NCBI GenBank assembly: GCA_964417885.1
Contig: CAYQKN010000138.1
Location: forward strand, 1 to 9,650
From: UKL13-2 sp964417885
GTDB taxonomy: Bacteria > Pseudomonadota > Gammaproteobacteria > Burkholderiales > Usitatibacteraceae
DNA: 9,650 nucleotides
Direction of reading: 5' to 3'
Shown here: positions 5,741 through 9,650 of the stretch, piece after piece
Position numbering within the stretch: the stretch's first letter is position 1
Layout: the number at the start of each line of letters is the position of its first letter
Notes under the pieces: model-generated
What the model saw: the letters and a program-made list of their open reading frames with translations, nothing else
What the model was told of the DNA's origin: nothing
The model's database searches: none
Made by a program: the position numbers and the translations under genes

Positions 5741-6901
5741 TTACGATTTCTTTTCGCTGATGGTGTACACGCCGTTGCCGGCAAACTTGATCTCGGCGTC
5801 GATGAAATACGCCTGCACCTGGGCGCTGAACAGCTTCACGGTGTCGTAAGCCTCACCGGAGCGCGCGCCGGTGCCGCAGATGAACACCACCGGCTTGTCG
5901 GTCGGCAGCGTGGCCAACTTTTTCTCCAGCTCGTTGATCGGGATGTTGACGGCGCCCTTGACGCTGCCGTTGGCGAATTCCTTGGCGTCGCGCACGTCGA
6001 CCAGCAGGATCGATGCCGGATTGTCTTTCCAGGCCTTCTCGAACGAGGCGACCGTGACCGAGCCTTTTTCCTTGCCGGCCACCAGTGTGGCAGTCGCCGC
6101 GGCGGCGGTGCCGGAGGGGGCGGCGGCGGTGCCGGCAGGGGCGGCGCCACCATGCAGTTTTTCCCATTCCGGATAGCCCGGCGGATAGGTCAGCACGTTG
6201 GTGTAGCCGAGCTTGCGTGCCTTTTCCGCCGACTTGTCCGACAGCACGCATTCCATGCCGCCGCAGTAGTAAATCAGCGGGGTCGCCTTGTCCGCCGGCA
6301 GCTTGTCGACGCTCTTGTCGAACTCGCTGTCGGAAATGTTGATGGCGGTGGGAATCATGCCCTTGTCGGCCACGCGTTTTGGCCGCGCATCCACCAGCAG
6401 GTACGGCGCCTTTTCATCGATCAATTTTTTGACATAAGCAGCGGAAACCGACACCTGCGCGCCTTTTGCTTTCCAGTCGGGCATGCCGGCGGCGTACACC
6501 TTGATGTTGGTGTAGCCAAGCTTCTCGGCGCTGGCAGCCGAGTTGTGACTCAGCATGCATTCCAGTCCGCCGCAGTAGAACAACAGCAGCGTCGATTTGT
6601 CGGCCGGCAGCTTGCCGGCCAGCTTGTCGAACTGGCTGTCGGGGATGTTGACGGCGCCCGGAATGTGGCCCGGATCGTACTGGCGCGCGGCGGGCCGCGA
6701 GTCGATGATCATCACGCCCTTTTTCGGCGGAATGTCGACGTTCTGGCGCATGAAGTCAAAATCGACCAGGGTCTTGTAATAACCGTCCTTGACCTGGATT
6801 GCCGCCGGCGTGGCCGCCTCGGCAACGGTCGAATAGATGATCGGTGAGGTGGCGAAACACGCCACGATGGCGACAGCCAGTGTCAGCCGTTTGGTTCTCA
6901 T
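5741..6901 (-). CDS. Exported triple-rhodanese-domain sulfurtransferase
   Basis: The 386-residue product starts at ATG 6901, six bases after GGAGAA; a longer open frame to 7153 only reads back into the cytochrome gene. A signal peptide (MRTKR, hydrophobic to about 22, cleavage near AEA) sends it to the periplasm. Three rhodanese domains follow, each with its active-site cysteine: domain 1 about 36-147 (IDSRPAARQYDPGHIPGAVNI; Cys110 in CGGLEC), domain 2 about 152-250 (VDARPKRVADKGMIPTAINI; Cys213 in CGGMEC), and domain 3 about 281-383 (VDVRDAKEFANGSVKGAVNI; Cys342 in CGTGARSG). Domains 1 and 2 are close copies of each other and share the unusual second Cys; domain 3 has the standard loop and is joined by an Ala/Gly/Pro-rich linker (251-275). 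Rhodanese domains move sulfane sulfur as a cysteine persulfide. Its place beside an octahaem reductase suggests handling of sulfur from tetrathionate, thiosulfate or polysulfide. The domain calls are firm; the substrate is unknown. Confidence 0.9.
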   Translation of the reverse strand: MRTKRLTLAVAIVACFATSPIIYSTVAEAATPAAIQVKDGYYKTLVDFDFMRQNVDIPPKKGVMIIDSRPAARQYDPGHIPGAVNIPDSQFDKLAGKLPADKSTLLLFYCGGLECMLSHNSAASAEKLGYTNIKVYAAGMPDWKAKGAQVSVSAAYVKKLIDEKAPYLLVDARPKRVADKGMIPTAINISDSEFDKSVDKLPADKATPLIYYCGGMECVLSDKSAEKARKLGYTNVLTYPPGYPEWEKLHGGAAPAGTAAAPSGTAAAATATLVAGKEKGSVTVASFEKAWKDNPASILLVDVRDAKEFANGSVKGAVNIPINELEKKLATLPTDKPVVFICGTGARSGEAYDTVKLFSAQVQAYFIDAEIKFAGNGVYTISEKKS

Positions 6902-6942
6902 GATGTTCTCCTGATGTGGTTCCAGTGGGTGGTTGATGGCGT

Positions 6943-7335
6943 TCAGCTGCAGCTGGCCGGTGCGTCGCCGTCCTTGGCGCCCTTGGTGAGGAACGCGGCC
7001 AGGTCGTCGAACAATTCCTGGTCCGGCACGTCGGCAAATTTTTCGGCTGCCTTGTTGGCGGATTTGATCTTGGCGCGGTAGGTCTTGCTGACGTACTGCT
7101 TGACCGTCTCCTTGCCTTTGGCGTGCTTGTCGGCCTTCATGTACGCGGCCCATTCGGCCTTGGTCTTGGTGCTGGGATTGACCGAGCCGATCGGTGAGGC
7201 GACGTGGCAGGCGGTGCAGACGCTGCGGTAGTAGATGCGGCCGCGCTTCCAGTCGGCATCGTAGGCCTCGGCCGAGAGCGACATGCCGAGCAGTGCGAGT
7301 ACGGCGGTGGCGGCGAGGGTTTGGCTGAGTTTCAT
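6943..7335 (-). CDS. Periplasmic mono-haem cytochrome c
   Basis: The 130-residue product has a signal peptide (MKLSQTLAATAVLALLGMSLSAEA, quoted here in parts: basic start, hydrophobic core, AEA cleavage near 24). One haem-binding motif CTACH follows at 40-44, so it is a periplasmic c-type cytochrome with a single haem. Met66 is a candidate sixth ligand. The C-terminal half is helical and ends in PDQELFDDLAAFLTKGA, the usual last helix of class I cytochromes. The start at 7335 has AGGAG seven bases upstream. It lies between the cytochrome b and rhodanese genes, 31 and 41 bases away, in one operon. Its likely job is carrying electrons between the cytochrome b and the octahaem enzyme, or between that enzyme and another donor (inference from order). 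Confidence 0.88.
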   Translation of the reverse strand: MKLSQTLAATAVLALLGMSLSAEAYDADWKRGRIYYRSVCTACHVASPIGSVNPSTKTKAEWAAYMKADKHAKGKETVKQYVSKTYRAKIKSANKAAEKFADVPDQELFDDLAAFLTKGAKDGDAPASCS

Positions 7336-7366
7336 GGCGTGACTCCTGTGTGATTGAAAGCGCGAC

Positions 7367-7963
7367 CTATTCGATTTCTTCCCATCCGGTGATCATGGCC
7401 TTGAGCTGCGAGGAGACCTTGTGACCGGTGGTCGCGAGATAGAGATGCGAAATGAGGAAAGCCAGCATCAGGAACGCGCCGGCGGTATGGCCGACGGCAA
7501 TCCATTCCAGCTGCAGTCCGGTCAGCCCCCAGGCCGCCCAGTCGGCGTAGAACAGATACAGCCAGCCGGTGACCCAGATCAGCGGGCTCAGCAGCGTGAG
7601 GATGGCCAGGTAGGTCAGCCGCTGCAGCGGATTGTGCTTGTTGCGGCGGCTGGGCTTGAACGGATGCGGCTCGTGGCGGAAGATGCCCGAGGAATAGAAC
7701 TTCGCCATCACCAGCACCTTTTCCCGGGTCGGGATGTAATGGCGCCACTCGCCGGTGGTGAAATGCCAGAACACGGCGAACACCCACAGCCCGACCAGCG
7801 ACCAGGCGGCGAGGGTGTGATAGCCGACCGCCTGCTCGAAGCCGAACAGCTTGTAGGTGCCGTGGATCTCGAAGCCGGTCAGCAGCAGGAAGATGATCAG
7901 GCCGGCCTGCGACCAGTGCCAGAAGCGCTCGAAGGCCTTGAAGATATAGACGCGTTGTGTCAT
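7367..7963 (-). CDS. Membrane di-haem cytochrome b, quinol-oxidising subunit (b561 type)
   Basis: The 198-residue product has four likely membrane helices at about 17-33, 50-68, 115-138 and 154-176. Histidines sit where bacterial b561-type and thiosulfate-reductase/hydrogenase cytochrome b subunits bind two haems: His16 (FWHWSQ), His49, His67 (FWHF), His159 and His173 (GHTAGAFLMLAFLISHLYL). Such subunits take electrons from quinol in the inner membrane and pass them to a periplasmic partner. The start ATG at 7963 follows GGGAGAA and overlaps the stop of the octahaem gene as ATGA, so the two are translationally coupled and probably form one complex. A frame open upstream to 8143 is only shadow of the octahaem gene. 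Electron flow from quinol to the octahaem protein is inferred from coupling and family. Confidence 0.88.
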   Translation of the reverse strand: MTQRVYIFKAFERFWHWSQAGLIIFLLLTGFEIHGTYKLFGFEQAVGYHTLAAWSLVGLWVFAVFWHFTTGEWRHYIPTREKVLVMAKFYSSGIFRHEPHPFKPSRRNKHNPLQRLTYLAILTLLSPLIWVTGWLYLFYADWAAWGLTGLQLEWIAVGHTAGAFLMLAFLISHLYLATTGHKVSSQLKAMITGWEEIE

Positions 7964-9591
7964 GACGATTCTCCCGTTTGGCCGCGCCGGCGGTTGACGA
8001 CGCGCAGCAGGCCGTGGCCGGTGACGCCGAGCAGGGTCAGCAGGGCCAGCGCCCAGCCGCCGGTGTCGACCATGCGGTTGGCATCGCGGCCGGGCAGGTA
8101 GACGCCCTGGATGCCGGCCAGCCGGCCATCCCTGGCGTGGCATTCAACACAGCCCAGCGCTTTCTCTTTCGGCGCCACCATGTGGGTGATCGGCCACGAC
8201 ATTTCGGTGTTGATGAATTCGAACTTGCCGGAGTACGGCGCACCGGAATCCTTCATGCCGACCGGGATTGCCTTGTCCCACGCCAGGTTTTTCCAGAAAC
8301 CGGTGTCGTCGTTGCCGGCGGTGTGCGGCGTGATCAGGGTCTTGTTGATCGGGTCGTAGGGCTGCGCGCCGCGGAACACCTTCATCGGCCAGATCAACGA
8401 TTTGCCGTCGTACGGGCTGCCGCCAAGCTTGTTGATCGGCGTGCGTTGCGCGCTCTTCTCGATCTTGTCGGACAGCAGCGTGTACTCGACATGGCCGTTG
8501 AACCAGGCATATTCCGGCCGCACGTTCTCCGCCAGGGTGAAGTCGCCCTTGCGCGATTCATAGGTGATGCGGCCCTTCGCATCCTTGCGTGTGATCTGCT
8601 TGCCGTCCGCATCAAGCTGCCCGGCGGTGGACCAGTCCCAGGTCATCTTGGTGGCGATGCCGCCACGCGCGAATGCCGGGATATGACAGGTCTGGCAGGC
8701 GACCTTGGCGGTGTGCTGGTTGAGCCGCGGTTCTTTCTTGTGCGGGGCGTTGTTGTGGCACGCCACGCAGGTGGCCGGATTGCCGTTGCCGGCCTTGCCC
8801 GGCATGTGCGCGCCCTTGGTGTCCTTGGCGGTCGGCGTGTAGCGGCTGCCGGCGACATCGTGGCTGGAGGTCTTGTGGCAGGTGGCACAGGTGAAATCGA
8901 GCCCGGTCGCGTCCATGTGGACATCAAGCTCCTTGTCCGGCGCCGACATGGAACTGTCGAGGTCGCCGTGCTTCACGCCGTCACCGCCGCCACCGAAAAA
9001 GTGGCAGGCGCCGCAGGTGTCGCGGCTGGACTTGCCGACCTTCTGCGCGATCTTGGTCAGGTCGATCGCCTTCAGGATCTTGCCCGAGCCGGGCGGGAAT
9101 TCCGTGTCCTTGGTGACGACGTTGCCGGCGAGCCCCGGCGGCTTCTTGTAGTTGCCGGTGGTGTCGTGGCAGACCACGCAATCGACGTTTTCCTGCGAGG
9201 TGAAGTCGAAATTGTTGTCTTTCCAGCCATAACCGACGTGGCAGCTGGTGCACGAGGCCTGGTTGGACGCAATCGAGATGCAGAAATTGTTGACGACGGT
9301 TTTCTTGCCCAGCGTCTGCTTGGTGTCCGGATTGAGGAACTGCCATTTCCAGTGCTTGGTGCGGTGGATCTGGCCGGCGGCCTCGGTGTGACAGGCCAGG
9401 CAGGCCCGGGTGACTTCCGGGCCGGTCTTGAATTCCTTCTGCAGTTCCTTGAACTTGGTGTGGTCGGCGGTGGTGGTCAGTTTGAGCGGCTTGGCCTCCG
9501 GGGCGGCCTCACCAGCCAACGCCATCCCGGTCGAGGCCAGACCGATGGCGCAACACAGCCCGAGTACGATTCGGGCAATCAGGGTTTTCAC
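7960..9591 (-). CDS. otr: Octahaem c-type cytochrome, tetrathionate reductase family, membrane-anchored
   Basis: The 543-residue product has a signal peptide (cleavage near ALA at 26) and eight CxxCH haem sites beginning at Cys64, 114, 138, 193, 235, 275, 299 and 481. The order and spacing, including the long gap before haem 8 and the NNFCISIASNQASCTSCH and CVVCHDTTGNYKKP segments, fit octahaem tetrathionate reductase (OTR). In that family one haem has a lysine ligand and forms the active site near a free cysteine; Lys149/Lys150 and Cys104 are the candidates here. A C-terminal helix (about 511-529) followed by NRRRG should anchor it to the inner membrane facing the periplasm. OTR reduces tetrathionate, nitrite and hydroxylamine in vitro, but its natural substrate is uncertain. 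The start is GTG, four to five bases after GGGAGGA. It is first in a five-gene operon with cytochrome b, cytochrome c, rhodanese and DsrE-like genes, favouring a sulfur substrate. Confidence 0.93.
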   Translation of the reverse strand: MKTLIARIVLGLCCAIGLASTGMALAGEAAPEAKPLKLTTTADHTKFKELQKEFKTGPEVTRACLACHTEAAGQIHRTKHWKWQFLNPDTKQTLGKKTVVNNFCISIASNQASCTSCHVGYGWKDNNFDFTSQENVDCVVCHDTTGNYKKPPGLAGNVVTKDTEFPPGSGKILKAIDLTKIAQKVGKSSRDTCGACHFFGGGGDGVKHGDLDSSMSAPDKELDVHMDATGLDFTCATCHKTSSHDVAGSRYTPTAKDTKGAHMPGKAGNGNPATCVACHNNAPHKKEPRLNQHTAKVACQTCHIPAFARGGIATKMTWDWSTAGQLDADGKQITRKDAKGRITYESRKGDFTLAENVRPEYAWFNGHVEYTLLSDKIEKSAQRTPINKLGGSPYDGKSLIWPMKVFRGAQPYDPINKTLITPHTAGNDDTGFWKNLAWDKAIPVGMKDSGAPYSGKFEFINTEMSWPITHMVAPKEKALGCVECHARDGRLAGIQGVYLPGRDANRMVDTGGWALALLTLLGVTGHGLLRVVNRRRGQTGESS

Positions 9592-9627
9592 AAATCCTCC
9601 CGCGATTTCGCTGGATAGAACGACTAG

Positions 9628-9647
9628 ATAACTTACAAGTCATTATA
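9628..9647 (-). promoter_or_regulatory. -10 box and overlapping dyad upstream of otr
   Basis: A perfect TATAAT reads on the minus strand at 9647-9642, about 50 bases before the GTG start; the matching -35 would lie beyond the window. Overlapping it is a short dyad, ATAACTT-AC-AAGTCAT (9628-9643), with six of seven positions paired, which could be an operator at the start of transcription. The stretch is AT-rich against a GC-rich background, as expected for a promoter. No clear FNR-type site (TTGAT-N4-ATCAA) is visible within the window. Confidence 0.45.
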
Positions 9648-9650
9648 TTT

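Noticed and set aside
6902..7153. Upstream extension of the triple-rhodanese gene
   Set aside because: It overlaps the cytochrome c gene in another frame; the ATG at 6901 has a good ribosome site and a signal peptide directly after it.
7978..9618. Plus-strand open frame of 546 codons opposite otr
   Set aside because: It is the antisense of a gene with eight CxxCH motifs; GC-rich codon bias leaves the opposite frame free of stops.

Overview
The window is GC-rich, with dense, coding-compact genes, Shine-Dalgarno-led starts and Gram-negative envelope proteins (a TonB-dependent outer-membrane receptor and periplasmic multihaem cytochromes). The look is that of a proteobacterium, most likely a betaproteobacterium with anaerobic or sulfur-linked respiration (Rhodocyclaceae-like). 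The taxonomic guess is inference from style and gene content only.

Layout. (1) Positions 1-2595, minus strand: a small operon that looks like a defence or cell-suicide module. A possible 17-codon leader peptide overlaps by ATGA the start of a 460-residue protein with an N-terminal SIR2-like domain and a C-terminal TIR domain. That gene in turn overlaps by ATGA a STAND-type P-loop ATPase (nSTAND1-like) that runs off the left edge. (2) Positions 2596-2937: a gene-free divergent spacer holding a 78-nt, nearly symmetrical inverted repeat. (3) Positions 2938-5121, plus strand: a probable promoter, a cobalamin riboswitch and btuB, the TonB-dependent vitamin B12 receptor. (4) Positions 5122-5226: a convergent spacer with a terminator-like hairpin. 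(5) Positions 5227-9650, minus strand: a five-gene respiratory and sulfur operon, in transcription order an octahaem tetrathionate-reductase-family cytochrome c (otr), a membrane di-haem cytochrome b, a mono-haem cytochrome c, an exported triple-rhodanese protein and an exported DsrE-family protein. A TATAAT-like -10 and a small dyad lie just upstream of otr at the right edge.

How the parts work together. In the respiratory operon the cytochrome b would oxidise quinol and pass electrons, directly or through the mono-haem cytochrome, to the octahaem enzyme in the periplasm. The rhodanese and DsrE proteins, also exported, would carry or process sulfane sulfur made or consumed there. That pairing favours a sulfur compound as the physiological substrate, but this is inference. 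btuB is an independent B12-uptake gene repressed by its own ligand through the riboswitch.

The most novel-looking element is the SIR2/TIR plus STAND pair. The STAND protein begins almost directly at its ATPase domain with no N-terminal effector, while the upstream protein carries a TIR domain with a candidate catalytic glutamate. Its SIR2-like domain has lost the residues usually needed for NAD hydrolysis. This suggests a split sensor/effector NAD-depletion system in which the SIR2 part has become a structural or ligand-binding module.
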